From: Bryobacteraceae bacterium
GTDB lineage: Bacteria > Acidobacteriota > Terriglobia > Bryobacterales > Bryobacteraceae
Length of the DNA: 64,000 nt
Reading direction: 5' to 3'
NCBI GenBank assembly: GCA_025056865.1
Contig: JANWVO010000024.1
Coordinates: 1 to 64,000 of the forward strand
Shown here one piece after another: positions 55,395-63,969 of the stretch. Within the stretch, counting starts at the first letter, position 1. Every line of letters starts with the position of its first letter. Made by a program: the position numbers and the translations under genes. Under the pieces are notes generated by a model that was not told where the DNA came from, did no database searches, and saw only the letters and a program-made list of their open reading frames with translations.

Positions 55395-56750
55395 ATGCAT
55401 CCAGAGCCGAATGGAAGGGGCCCGATTTTCCGTCTTTTCGCACCTGCCATCATGATTGCCGCCATTGCTTCCGCCGCGGATGCGCCGCCGGCGCTTCCGA
55501 TCCGGCAAAAAACGCTGAAAAACGGGCTGCGGATTGTCGCCGCCGAGGACCGGTCGCGCCCGGTGATCAACCTTCAGGTCTGGTACCACGTGGGCTCGAA
55601 GGACGAGAAGCCGGGCCGCACCGGCTTCGCCCACCTGTTCGAGCACCTGATGTTCCGGGGCTCGAAGAACGTGGGCCCGGAGGAGCACATGCGGCTGGTG
55701 CGGCAGGCGGGCGGCGTGGTGAACGCCTACACGACCTTCGACACGACGGTGTACTGGGAGACGTTCCCGTCGAACTACCTGGAGCGGATGCTGTGGCTGG
55801 AAGCCGACCGCATGGCCTCGCTCGACGTGAGCGAAGAGAACTTCCACAAGGAACGCGAGGTCGTGAAGGAGGAGCGGCGGCTGCGGGTGGAGAATCCGCC
55901 CTACGGCAATCTGCTGGAGGAGGTGCTGCGCAACACCTATCAGCGCTATCCGTACCGCCACGCGCCCATCGGCTCGATGGAGGACCTGAACAAGGCCACC
56001 ATTGCCGACGTGCGGGAATTCCACGCCACCTACTACGTGCCGAACAACGCGACGCTGGTGCTGGTGGGCGACTTCGACGCCGGGGAGGCGTTCCGGCTGG
56101 CGGAGAAGCACTTCGGCGCGATCCCGCGCGGGCGGCGCGTGCCGCGGGTGCGGGCGACGGAGCCGGAGCAGAAGAAGCGGCGCGAGGCGGTGATCGACGA
56201 TCCGAAGGCTCCGCTGGACGCGGTGGTGGCGAGCTACCACCTGCCTCCGGCGGGCCATCCGGACTCCTACGCGCTGGAGATCGCGGCCTCGATCCTTTCG
56301 ACGGGGCAGTCGTCGCGGCTGTACCGGAGGCTGGTGTACGAGCAGCAGGCGGCGATGACGGCGCAGGGGGAGGCGCTGTTTCTGGAAGGGCCGTCGGTGT
56401 TTTTCTGCTTCGCGATTGCGAATCCGGGCAGGAATATCCGCGAAATTCTCGAGGAAATGGAAAAAATTCTCGCGGAAATGTCGGAGAAAGCGCCTGCCGA
56501 AGAGGAGCTGACGAAGGCGAAGAACCAGATCATCGCCTCCTTCGTGCTGGAACGGGAGAGCATGCAGGGCAAGGCGGATTTCCTGGGCAAGTGCGCGGTG
56601 CTGTTCGGCGATCCGGAGCGGTACAACACGGAGCTGGAGCGCTACCGGCGGGTGACGGCCGCGGACGTGCAGCGCGCGGTGAGGACCTACCTGGCTCCGC
56701 ACCGGCAGACGCGCGTGTTCCTGCGGCCCGCCGCGGGAGCGGCGAAATAG
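55395..56750 (+). CDS. M16 family zinc peptidase (active subunit)
   Basis: 451 aa. Signal peptide about 1-28 (ending SAADA). The inverted zinc motif HLFEH is at 80-84 and the third ligand glutamate is in EREVVKEERRLR about 76 residues downstream, followed by the M16 C-terminal domain (LVGDFDAGEAFRLAEKHFG, RLYRRLVYEQQAAMTAQGEA). Works outside the cytoplasm on short peptides. Pairs with the inactive M16 partner encoded directly downstream (11-nt gap), as in other bacterial heterodimeric M16 enzymes. ATG 55395 has no strong ribosome binding site; TACGCT lies about 35 nt upstream. Confidence 0.92.
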   Translation: MHPEPNGRGPIFRLFAPAIMIAAIASAADAPPALPIRQKTLKNGLRIVAAEDRSRPVINLQVWYHVGSKDEKPGRTGFAHLFEHLMFRGSKNVGPEEHMRLVRQAGGVVNAYTTFDTTVYWETFPSNYLERMLWLEADRMASLDVSEENFHKEREVVKEERRLRVENPPYGNLLEEVLRNTYQRYPYRHAPIGSMEDLNKATIADVREFHATYYVPNNATLVLVGDFDAGEAFRLAEKHFGAIPRGRRVPRVRATEPEQKKRREAVIDDPKAPLDAVVASYHLPPAGHPDSYALEIAASILSTGQSSRLYRRLVYEQQAAMTAQGEALFLEGPSVFFCFAIANPGRNIREILEEMEKILAEMSEKAPAEEELTKAKNQIIASFVLERESMQGKADFLGKCAVLFGDPERYNTELERYRRVTAADVQRAVRTYLAPHRQTRVFLRPAAGAAK

Positions 56751-56761
56751 GAGGCAAGCCG

Positions 56762-58204
56762 GTGCGGGCCGCCCTGCTGACGCTGATGATCGTGACTGCC
56801 ATGAGCAATGAGGCGCAAGTGACACGGAAAGCCGCCCCTCCGCCGCCGGCTCCGCCGCGGCCGTACGAGTTTCCGCGCGCGGCTTCGCGGACGCTGGCCA
56901 ACGGCCTGCGGGTGTTCGTCGTGGAAGACCGGCGGCTGCCGCTGGTGGCCGCATCGATGCAGCTTCTGGCCGGCCATGCCTATGCGCCGCCGGAGAAGGC
57001 GGGCCTGGCGATGATGACCGCGGGCCTGCTGCGCGAGGGGACGAAGACGCGCAGCTCGCAGGAGATCGCGCGCGCGGTGGACGGCGCCGGCGGGCGGCTG
57101 GAAGCCAACGCGGGCAACGACGTGGCCACCGTTTCGATGACCTTCCTGAAGTCCTCGGCCGATGTCGGCTTCGAACTGATGGCGGACATCGTCATGAATC
57201 CGGCCTTCGCCGAGGAGGAGATCGAGCGGCAGCGGCAGCAGGCGCTTTCCGGCCTTCAGGTGCAGTACGCAAGCGCGCAGTACCTGGCCGGAGCGGCGGC
57301 GGCGCGCAACATCCTCGGCACGCACCCTTACGCGTGGCCGGGAGACGGCACGCCCGATACGGTGGCGGCGCTGCGGCGGGAGGATCTCGTTTCCTTCTAC
57401 GAGCGCTGGTACGCGCCGAACCGCGCCTGGCTGGTCATCGCCGGCGACCTCAGCGCCGAGGAAGGCTTCGCGCAGGCGGAGAAGTGGTTCGGGGGCTGGA
57501 AGAAGCAGGGCCCGGCGGACGAGCCGCTGCCTGGCGCGCCCGAGCCGCAGGCGCGCGTGCTGGTGATCGACATGCCCACGGAGAACCAGACGCAGATCGC
57601 CGTGGGGCAGCCGGGGGTGCCGCGCAACCACCCGGACTACATCGCGCTTCAGATCGGCAACCAGATCTTTGGCGGGAGCTTCAATTCGCGGCTCAACATG
57701 AAGCTGCGCGCCAACGAGGGCCTGACTTACGGAGCGAGCTCCTATTTCGAGCCGAGCCGTTTTGCCGGCATTTTCGAGGCCTCGACGTTCACGCGCACCG
57801 AAAAGACCGCCGATGCCATCCGCATGCTGGTGGAACTGCTGAAGGAATTCCGGGAAAATCCGGCCACGGACGAGGAATTCGCCGAGGCGAAAGCCTTCCT
57901 TTCCGGCTCCTTCGCGATTGCGACCGAGACGGCGGCTTCGGTGGCCTCGCGGGTGCTGACCGCGGAGGTGCACGGGCTGGGCAGCGGGTACTGGCAGAAG
58001 TACCGGGAGCGGCTGGAGCGGACGACGCGCGCGGAGGTGGAGCAGGCGGTGCGGCGGTTCCTGCGGCCGGAGCAGCTTTCGATCACCGCGGTGGGCAACG
58101 CGAAGGAGTTCGCGAAAGCGCTGGAGGCGTTCGGCCCGGTGCGGGTGATTCCGGCTGCGGAGCTGGACCTGGCCTCGCCGGAGATGGTGAAGCCGAAGAA
58201 GTGA
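56762..58204 (+). CDS. M16 family peptidase homologue without zinc motif (inactive subunit)
   Basis: 480 aa from the GTG at 56762, chosen because AGGAGG lies 7 nt upstream. Signal peptide MRAALLTLMIVTAMSNEAQ. The M16 fold is clear (LANGLRVFVVEDRRLPLV, YERWYAPNRAWLVIAGDL, GNQIFGGSFNSRLNMKLRANEGLTYG), but the zinc-binding HxxEH is replaced (EKAGLAMMTAGLL), so it should not bind zinc. The R/Y pair that closes the active chamber (SRLNMKLR...LTYGASS) is retained, as expected for the beta subunit that completes the active site of the upstream protease. Confidence 0.92.
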   Translation: MRAALLTLMIVTAMSNEAQVTRKAAPPPPAPPRPYEFPRAASRTLANGLRVFVVEDRRLPLVAASMQLLAGHAYAPPEKAGLAMMTAGLLREGTKTRSSQEIARAVDGAGGRLEANAGNDVATVSMTFLKSSADVGFELMADIVMNPAFAEEEIERQRQQALSGLQVQYASAQYLAGAAAARNILGTHPYAWPGDGTPDTVAALRREDLVSFYERWYAPNRAWLVIAGDLSAEEGFAQAEKWFGGWKKQGPADEPLPGAPEPQARVLVIDMPTENQTQIAVGQPGVPRNHPDYIALQIGNQIFGGSFNSRLNMKLRANEGLTYGASSYFEPSRFAGIFEASTFTRTEKTADAIRMLVELLKEFRENPATDEEFAEAKAFLSGSFAIATETAASVASRVLTAEVHGLGSGYWQKYRERLERTTRAEVEQAVRRFLRPEQLSITAVGNAKEFAKALEAFGPVRVIPAAELDLASPEMVKPKK

Positions 58205-58243
58205 GCGCGTCCGCCTCCGCGGCGGAGGGCCCTGGCTGCGGCT

Positions 58244-58612
58244 TCAGGCGAGGCGCGCGAGCAGGGCGGCGACGCCGTCGGCGCAGAGCTCGGCGGCGTG
58301 GCGCGAGGCCGGCGGCAGCTCGCCGACGGCATTGCGCAGGGCGGCGCGGACCGCTTCCCTGCCCCCGGCGCGCAGCTCCCCGGTGCGGCGCCCGTGGAGC
58401 CATTCGGCGAGCGCCGATCCGCAGGCGATGGAAGCCGTGCAGCCCTTCACCTGAAAGGCCGCCTGCTTCACCACGCCGTCTTCAATGCGCGCGCTGAGGC
58501 GGAGCCAGTCGCCGCAGGCCGGGTTTTCCACGTCCACGACGATGGCGGGCGGGGCGAGGACTCCGGCATGGCGCGGGTTGCGGAAGTGATCGAGCAGAGC
58601 CTCTCCATGCAT
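58244..58612 (-). CDS. IscU/NifU-like iron-sulfur cluster scaffold protein
   Basis: 122 aa. N-terminal EALLDHFRNPRHAGVL is the family start; conserved ligands are Cys33 with Asp35 (NPACGDWL), Cys58 (VKGCTASIACGS, with an extra Cys64) and Cys110 (AAELCADGV). Assembles and hands over Fe-S clusters in the cytoplasm. Unusual in having no iscS/sufS, hscA or sufBCD neighbours; it is convergent with the M16 gene and divergent from the Nudix gene. The nearby molybdopterin oxidoreductase, an Fe-S enzyme, is a possible client. Confidence 0.85.
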   Translation of the reverse strand: MHGEALLDHFRNPRHAGVLAPPAIVVDVENPACGDWLRLSARIEDGVVKQAAFQVKGCTASIACGSALAEWLHGRRTGELRAGGREAVRAALRNAVGELPPASRHAAELCADGVAALLARLA

Positions 58613-58715
58613 CGCGATGCTTCCCCTTCATTCTCCCCTGCCCGCGGCGGACCGCGCACCGCCGGCGGCGATAAAATGGTGGTACCGATCCCTGCCCGGA
58701 TTGCTCGCATCTCGC

Positions 58716-59138
58716 ATGGCCCGTTCGATCCTCGTTGTCGCCGGTGTGCTGGAACGCGAAGGCCGCTTCCTGATCGGACAGCGGCTGGCGACAGACCGCC
58801 ACGCGCTGAAGTGGGAGTTTCCGGGCGGCAAGGTGGAGCCGGGCGAGTCTCCGAAAGAGGCGCTGAAGCGCGAGCTGCGCGAAGAGCTGGGCATCGAGGC
58901 GGAGATCGGCCCGGAGATTGCGCGCTACGAGCAGCGCGTGACGGGGCGGCCTCCGCTGGTGCTGCTGTTCCATCTGGTGGAGCGCTTCGAGGGCGAGCCG
59001 CAGCCGCGCACGTTCCAGCAGATCGCCTGGGAACGGGCCGAGGAGCTGCTGCGGTACGACTTTCTGGACGGCGATCTGGATTTCATCCGCCGGCTGGCGC
59101 GGAGGAGCCTGCCTCTGTTGGGGCGCAGGAACGGGTAG
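58716..59138 (+). CDS. Nudix hydrolase, MutT-like
   Basis: 140 aa from ATG 58716; a frame upstream to 58617 lacks a plausible N-terminus. Complete Nudix box GGKVEPGESPKEALKRELRE followed by ELG (G-x5-E-x7-REUxEExGU) near 36-58, with the MutT-type N-terminus MARSILVVAGVLEREGRFLI and WEFPGGK. Hydrolyses nucleoside-diphosphate derivatives, for example 8-oxo-dGTP, protecting the nucleotide pool. Followed 12 nt later by the oxidoreductase gene, so possibly co-transcribed. Confidence 0.92.
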   Translation: MARSILVVAGVLEREGRFLIGQRLATDRHALKWEFPGGKVEPGESPKEALKRELREELGIEAEIGPEIARYEQRVTGRPPLVLLFHLVERFEGEPQPRTFQQIAWERAEELLRYDFLDGDLDFIRRLARRSLPLLGRRNG

Positions 59139-59150
59139 AATCGCGGGAGC

Positions 59151-61130
59151 ATGGGCGAAATCCGCCATTCCGTCTGCGCGCTGGACTGTCCGGATGCCTG
59201 CGCGATCCTCGTGCAGGTGGAGGGCGGGCGCGCGGTGCGTCTGCGCGGCGATCCGGCGCACCCGGTGACGCAGGGCTTTCTCTGCGCGAAGGTGGCGCGC
59301 TACCTGGAACGCGAGTACCACCCCGAGCGGCTGCTGCACCCGCTGCGGCGCACGGGCGCGAAGGGCGAAGGGCGCTTTGAGCGGATCGGGTGGGACGAGG
59401 CGCTGGAGCTGCTGGCGGCGAAGCTGAAGGAGACGGCGCGGCAGCATGGGCCGGAAGCGGTGCTGCCCTACAGCTACGGCGGCACGCTGGGCTTTCTTCA
59501 GGGCTCTTCGATGGACCGGCGCTTCTTCCACCGGCTGGGCGCGTCGCGGCTGGAACGGACGATCTGCGCCTCGGCGGGCGGCGCCGGGCTGATGGAGGCG
59601 TATGGGCGGCGCATGGGGACGGCTCCGGAGGACTTCGTCCACGCACGCTACATTGTGGCCTGGGGCGCGAACATCCTGTCGACGAACGTCCACCTGTGGC
59701 CGTTCCTCGTCGAAGCGAGACGGCGCGGCGCGCGCTTCGTGGTGATCGATCCGGTGCGGACGAAGACGGCGGCGCTGGCCGACTGGCATCTGGCTCCGTA
59801 TCCCGGCTCCGACCTGGCGCTCGCGCTGGGCCTGATGCATGTGCTGTACGCCGAGGGTCTGGCGGAAAAGCTGGAAGGGGACGAGTCGCTGCGGGCGCGC
59901 GCCGCCGGGTATCCGCCGGAGCGGGTGGCGGAGCTGACCGGCATTGCGGCGGAGGACATCCGGCGGCTGGGGCGCGAATACGGGACGGCGCGGCCGGCGG
60001 TGATCCGGCTGAACTACGGCGTGCAGCGCAGCGAGCGCGGCGGCCGGGCGGTGCGCGCCATCAGCCTGCTTCCGGCGATCACCGGCTCCTGGCGCGAACG
60101 CGGCGGCGGGCTGCTGCTGACCACGAGCGGCGCCTTTGCCATCAACCGCGAGGCGCTGGAACGGCCCGACCTGGGCCCGCCGGCGCGCACGGTGAACATG
60201 GTGCGGCTGGGCGAGGCGCTCACGGAGCTGGATGCGCCGCCGGTGAAGGCGCTGGTGGTTTACAATTCGAACCCTGCGGCCGTCTGCCCGGATCAAAGGC
60301 GCGTGCTGGAAGGGCTGCGGCGCGAGGATCTGTTCACGGCGGTGATCGACCACTTCGTCACCGACACGGCGCGCTTCGCCGACCTGGTGCTGCCGGCGAC
60401 GACGTTTCTCGAGCACACGGATCTTTACTTCGCCTACGGGCACTACTGGCTGCAACTGGCGCGTCCGGCAGTGGCGCCGCCGGGCGAGTGCCGCTCCAAT
60501 GTGGAGATCTTCCGGGAGCTGGCGCGGCGGATGGGCTTCGACGACGCGTGCTTCGCCGACAGCGAGGACGACATGATCCGTCAGGCGCTGGACACGGACT
60601 CGCCCTGGCTGCGCGGCATCACGCTGGAGCGTCTGGAGAAGGAGCGCTTCGTGCGGCTGAACGTGCCCGAGCTGCCGATGGACGGCGTGCGCGCGAACCT
60701 GGATGGCGCGCCGCTGGAATACGAGCCGCCGCGGGAGAGCCGGCTGGGGGCAGAACGCGACGCGCGCTTCCCGCTGGAGCTGGTGAGTTCAAAGGCCCAC
60801 GACGGCCTGAATTCGTCCTTCAGCATGCTGGAGCGGGTGGAGGCGGAGACTTCGGTGCTCGAGATGCACCCGGAGGACGCGGCCGCGCGCGGCATCCGCG
60901 ACGGCATGGAGGTGGAAGTGTTCAACGGGCGCGGCACGGTGCGCCTGAAGGCGCGCGTGGGGCCGTTCGTGCGGCCGGGCGTGGTGCGCGCGCCGGCGAC
61001 GCGGTGGCTGCGGCATGCGCCGGGCGGCGTGAACGTGAACGCGCTGATCAGCGACCGCCTGACGGACATCGGCGGCGGGCCGTGCTTCTACAACTGCCTG
61101 GTGGAGGTGCGAAGGTGCGGGCCGCAGTAG
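59151..61130 (+). CDS. Molybdopterin-dependent oxidoreductase with N-terminal 4Fe-4S site
   Basis: 659 aa. N-terminal cysteines C9, C13, C17 (VCALDCPDACA) and C45 (FLCAK) bind a [4Fe-4S] cluster. The DMSO-reductase family core follows (RIGWDEALELLAAKL, LPYSYGGTLGFLQGSSMDRR, WGANILSTNVHLW, VVIDPVRTKTAALADWHL) and a C-terminal molydopterin-binding domain (LEMHPEDAAARGIRDGMEVE). No Tat signal, so cytoplasmic. The nearest group is formate-dehydrogenase/thiosulfate-reductase-like MoCo proteins found singly in soil bacteria; substrate not deducible. TAGAAT is 8 nt before the start, which also has GGGAG. Confidence 0.9.
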   Translation: MGEIRHSVCALDCPDACAILVQVEGGRAVRLRGDPAHPVTQGFLCAKVARYLEREYHPERLLHPLRRTGAKGEGRFERIGWDEALELLAAKLKETARQHGPEAVLPYSYGGTLGFLQGSSMDRRFFHRLGASRLERTICASAGGAGLMEAYGRRMGTAPEDFVHARYIVAWGANILSTNVHLWPFLVEARRRGARFVVIDPVRTKTAALADWHLAPYPGSDLALALGLMHVLYAEGLAEKLEGDESLRARAAGYPPERVAELTGIAAEDIRRLGREYGTARPAVIRLNYGVQRSERGGRAVRAISLLPAITGSWRERGGGLLLTTSGAFAINREALERPDLGPPARTVNMVRLGEALTELDAPPVKALVVYNSNPAAVCPDQRRVLEGLRREDLFTAVIDHFVTDTARFADLVLPATTFLEHTDLYFAYGHYWLQLARPAVAPPGECRSNVEIFRELARRMGFDDACFADSEDDMIRQALDTDSPWLRGITLERLEKERFVRLNVPELPMDGVRANLDGAPLEYEPPRESRLGAERDARFPLELVSSKAHDGLNSSFSMLERVEAETSVLEMHPEDAAARGIRDGMEVEVFNGRGTVRLKARVGPFVRPGVVRAPATRWLRHAPGGVNVNALISDRLTDIGGGPCFYNCLVEVRRCGPQ

Positions 61131-61642
61131 TGCTTCTCTGCGCTGCGCTGGCCTGCACGGGCTGCCGGAGGGCGCGCCATCCGCATCCTGAACTCACCGT
61201 GGAAGAGCCCGCCGAGCTGCGGGCGGAGATCGACGCCACCAATCCCGCCGATGAAGGGCAGCTTCTCGACGGCTTCTATCCGCGCGAGCCGCAGGGCTGG
61301 CGGTGGTCGGCGCCGCAGTTTACGGTGACGCTGGCGGCGCCGCCGGAAGCGCGCGGCCGCGAAGCGCGGCTCGAAATGGAGTTCGTGATTCCCGACGTGG
61401 CGGCGGCCGCGCTGGAAGGCGTCTCCATTGCTGCGGTGGTGGATGGCAGGCCGCTGGAGCCGTGGCGCGCGCCTGGGGCAGGCCGCCACACGGCCGTCTT
61501 CCGCGTGCCCGCGGAGGCAATGCGGGAGGAGGCCGTGATCGTCGATTTCTCGCTGGACCGGTTCCTTGCCCCGCCGGGCGACTCGCGCCGCCTGGGCGTG
61601 ATTCCGGTGCGCTTCCGGCTGGCGGCCGCCGGAGCGAAGTGA
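61115..61642 (+). CDS. Putative lipoprotein of unknown function
   Basis: 175 aa from the GTG at 61115, which lies inside the end of the oxidoreductase gene (16-nt overlap) and is preceded by GGAGGTG at 5 nt. Short hydrophobic N-terminus with cysteines (VVLLCAALACTGC) resembling a lipoprotein signal, though the lipobox is not ideal. The mature part is beta-rich and Pro/Arg-rich (GFYPREPQGWRWSAPQFTVT), like the carbohydrate-binding-type sandwich at the end of some GT-C enzymes. Its stop overlaps the next gene's ATG by 1 nt, so it is coupled to the membrane glycosyltransferase-like protein. Confidence 0.72.
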   Translation: MRAAVVLLCAALACTGCRRARHPHPELTVEEPAELRAEIDATNPADEGQLLDGFYPREPQGWRWSAPQFTVTLAAPPEARGREARLEMEFVIPDVAAAALEGVSIAAVVDGRPLEPWRAPGAGRHTAVFRVPAEAMREEAVIVDFSLDRFLAPPGDSRRLGVIPVRFRLAAAGAK

Positions 61643-63501
61643 TGCAGCTCGAGCGGCGCGACGCGGTGCTTGTTCTGCTGGCCCCGGCGCTGATGCTGTG
61701 GCTGGACTGGAACGGCCTGCGCGCATGGTTCCATCAGGACGACTTCGCCTGGCTGGCGCTGGCGCGCAGTGTGAACTCGCCGGAGAGCCTGTGGCGGGCG
61801 CTGCTGGAGCCTGCGGCGCAGGGAACCGTGCGGATCTGGAGCGAGCGGCTGTTCTTCCTGGTGCTGGAGAGGCTGTCCGGGCTGGATCACCGGCCGTTCC
61901 ATCTGGCGGTTCTGGCGACGCAGACGGCGAACCTCGGGCTGCTGTACTGGCTGACGCTGCGGATGAGCCGCTCGCGCATGGCCGCCACGGCTGCACCCCT
62001 GCTGTGGGCGGCAAGCCCCGCCCTGGCCGTGCCGCTGGCATGGCTTTCGGCTTACAACCAGATCCTGTGCGCCTTTTTCGCGCTGGCGGCGTTCGCCTGC
62101 CTGCTGCGGTGGCTGGACACGGGACGGCGCGCGTGGTTTGCGGCGCAGGCGGCGCTGTTCGTGCTCGGCTTCGGCGCGCTGGAGGTGATGGTCGTCTATC
62201 CGGCGCTGGCCACCGCATGGTGCTGGCTGGAGCGGCGCCGCGTGCCGGTGCCGGTGTGGTGGCTGTGGGCTCCCAGCCTCCTGTTTGCGGCGGCGCACAT
62301 GGCGCTGATCCCGAAGCCCTCCACGGGAGTTTATGCCCGGCACTGGGACGGCTCGATGGCACTGACCTATCGGCAGTACTGGAAGCTGGCTCTGGCGGCC
62401 GAGCCATCGCAGGGTCCGCCCGCCCTGCCGTGGCTGCCGCGGCCGGCTGCGGGCACGGCGGCGGCTGCGGCGGCGCTGGCCTGGGTGGCTTTCGCTGCGC
62501 GGCGCGGGCTGGTGTTGCCCGTCTTCGGCCTCCTGTGGTTCACGGCGGCACTGGCACCGGTGCTGCCGCTGCGGGATCACGTGTCGGACTACTATCTGAC
62601 GCTGCCAGCGGTCGGCGTGGCCTGGGTCTTCGCCTCGGGTCTGGCGGAAGCGTGCCGGCGGGCGAAGCCGCTGTGTGCCGGCGCGGCTGCGGTGACGGTT
62701 CTGTTGGCCATACAGACCGGCACAGCCCACCGCGCCTCGGCGGACTGGCGCTACGGGCGCGGGCGCGAGGCGCGGTATCTTTACCACGCGCTGGAACGGG
62801 CGGCCGAGCTGCACCGGGAGCGCCTGCTCGTGGTTTCCGGGATCGACAGCGAGCTGTTCTGGGGCGCGTTTTTCGATGCACGGCTCCTGTTTCGCCAGAG
62901 GATCTGCCTGGATCCGCGCGAGGCCGGGCAGATCGATGTGCCCGCAGGATTCAATTCCATCGCTCCCGCCGTTTGCCAGCCGGCCGAGATTGGGGCGGCG
63001 GCCCGCCGGCGGATGCTGACGGCTTACCGCTGGGAGCCGCGCGAGCGGCGGCTGCGCGCATGGACGCGGCTCTACTTCCACCGGCTGCCGCGGGCATGGC
63101 TCGAGCTGCCACCGTCCGATTTGGCGCTCGCCTCGGCCGACGACGAGCGATGGCTGCTTCACGGCTGGCATCAGCCGGAAGCTGGGGGCCGGTGGATGGG
63201 GCGCGAAGCCGAGGCGCTGCTGGCGGCTCCCGCCGGAGCGGGGCGGCGGCTGCGCGTGGCGGGGCTGCGGCCCGCGAACCTGCTGGAAAGGCCCATCGAA
63301 CTGCGCGTGCTGGTGGAGGAGCGGGAGATTGGAAGAGTGCGGGTGGAGCGTGCGAGGCCGAGCTTCGATGCGCTGCTGCCGATGCCGGAACAACGTGGGG
63401 AGGGAGGAGTCCGGGTGAGGCTTTCAGTGGACCGGACGGACCGCGCTCCCGGCGACGTCCGCGAGCTGGGCCTGTTCCTCACACGCCTGGCGGTGCAGTA
63501 G
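61642..63501 (+). CDS. Glycosyltransferase (PMT/GT-C-like) polytopic membrane protein
   Basis: 619 aa. About ten hydrophobic spans in the first 400 residues, with a conserved acidic first loop (WFHQDDFAWLALARS) as in GT-C/PMT-like enzymes, which carry one or two Asp residues there for catalysis. The last 220 residues are a soluble extracytoplasmic part ending in a beta domain. Would use a lipid-linked sugar donor to modify protein or wall polymer. Encoded with the putative lipoprotein immediately upstream, whose sandwich domain is similar in style to the C-terminal part here. Confidence 0.72.
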   Translation: MQLERRDAVLVLLAPALMLWLDWNGLRAWFHQDDFAWLALARSVNSPESLWRALLEPAAQGTVRIWSERLFFLVLERLSGLDHRPFHLAVLATQTANLGLLYWLTLRMSRSRMAATAAPLLWAASPALAVPLAWLSAYNQILCAFFALAAFACLLRWLDTGRRAWFAAQAALFVLGFGALEVMVVYPALATAWCWLERRRVPVPVWWLWAPSLLFAAAHMALIPKPSTGVYARHWDGSMALTYRQYWKLALAAEPSQGPPALPWLPRPAAGTAAAAAALAWVAFAARRGLVLPVFGLLWFTAALAPVLPLRDHVSDYYLTLPAVGVAWVFASGLAEACRRAKPLCAGAAAVTVLLAIQTGTAHRASADWRYGRGREARYLYHALERAAELHRERLLVVSGIDSELFWGAFFDARLLFRQRICLDPREAGQIDVPAGFNSIAPAVCQPAEIGAAARRRMLTAYRWEPRERRLRAWTRLYFHRLPRAWLELPPSDLALASADDERWLLHGWHQPEAGGRWMGREAEALLAAPAGAGRRLRVAGLRPANLLERPIELRVLVEEREIGRVRVERARPSFDALLPMPEQRGEGGVRVRLSVDRTDRAPGDVRELGLFLTRLAVQ

Positions 63502-63527
63502 CGGCCGTGGCGCGGCGAGCCGGCCGC
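63501..63527 (+). terminator. Possible terminator hairpin after the membrane glycosyltransferase
   Basis: GCGGCCG (63501-63507) and CGGCCGC (63521-63527) pair with a 13-nt loop, starting at the stop codon. No T-run directly after it, so only a weak call. Confidence 0.3.
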
Positions 63528-63662
63528 CTGCACGGAGGGGTTCTTGTGCGGGTGCGGAAGGGGGACACCATTAAATTTCCTATTTGTGTGAGAGGAATGC
63601 CGATTCGCTGAAACAAATCTGTCAAGCAAGCGTCTGTATGGGTACGCTGCTAACGATTTTCC

Positions 63663-63691
63663 TTGCACCTGCCGATAAGGTGCAGTATCCT
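63663..63691 (+). promoter_or_regulatory. Promoter with overlapping inverted-repeat operator
   Basis: TTGCAC (63663-63668), 17-nt spacer, TATCCT (63686-63691). A perfect 7-bp inverted repeat TGCACCT/AGGTGCA with 7-nt spacer (63664-63684) covers the -35 and spacer, the position of a repressor operator. The right half with the -10 (AAGGTGCAGTATCCT) is repeated almost exactly at 63882-63896. No confident gene lies directly downstream within the window. Confidence 0.5.
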
Positions 63692-63881
63692 GTGAAACCC
63701 GGAAGGGGACACGGGACGGCGGAGGCAAGGCGAGGACAGGATCTTTGACAGAAGGTAAGGCGGATGTCGGGCTGCAAAGCTGCCCGCGATGGGATGGCCG
63801 GGATTGGCGCAGGTTTCGCCGCTGCGGGAGTCGGTGGCCGGTGGCGACGCGCGGATGACGGCGAATGGCAGCGTAATTGCA

Positions 63882-63896
63882 AAGGTGTGGTATCCT
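63882..63896 (+). promoter_or_regulatory. Second copy of the AAGGTGnnGTATCCT element
   Basis: AAGGTGTGGTATCCT differs from 63677-63691 at one base (CA to TG region). It contains TATCCT as possible -10 but has no -35 at 16-18 nt. May be a second operator half-site or a start site of transcription for a gene beginning at about 63970. Confidence 0.3.
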
Positions 63897-63969
63897 ATCG
63901 GATTGCGGCTGCCGGAAGGCGGGCGCGGTTCGGCGGGGATCTAACAGGTTCCCATTAGGGATTACTTAT

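Noticed and set aside
63764-63958. 64-aa plus-strand open frame near the end
   Set aside because: Arg/Gly/Ala-rich with no ribosome binding site; more likely leader sequence.
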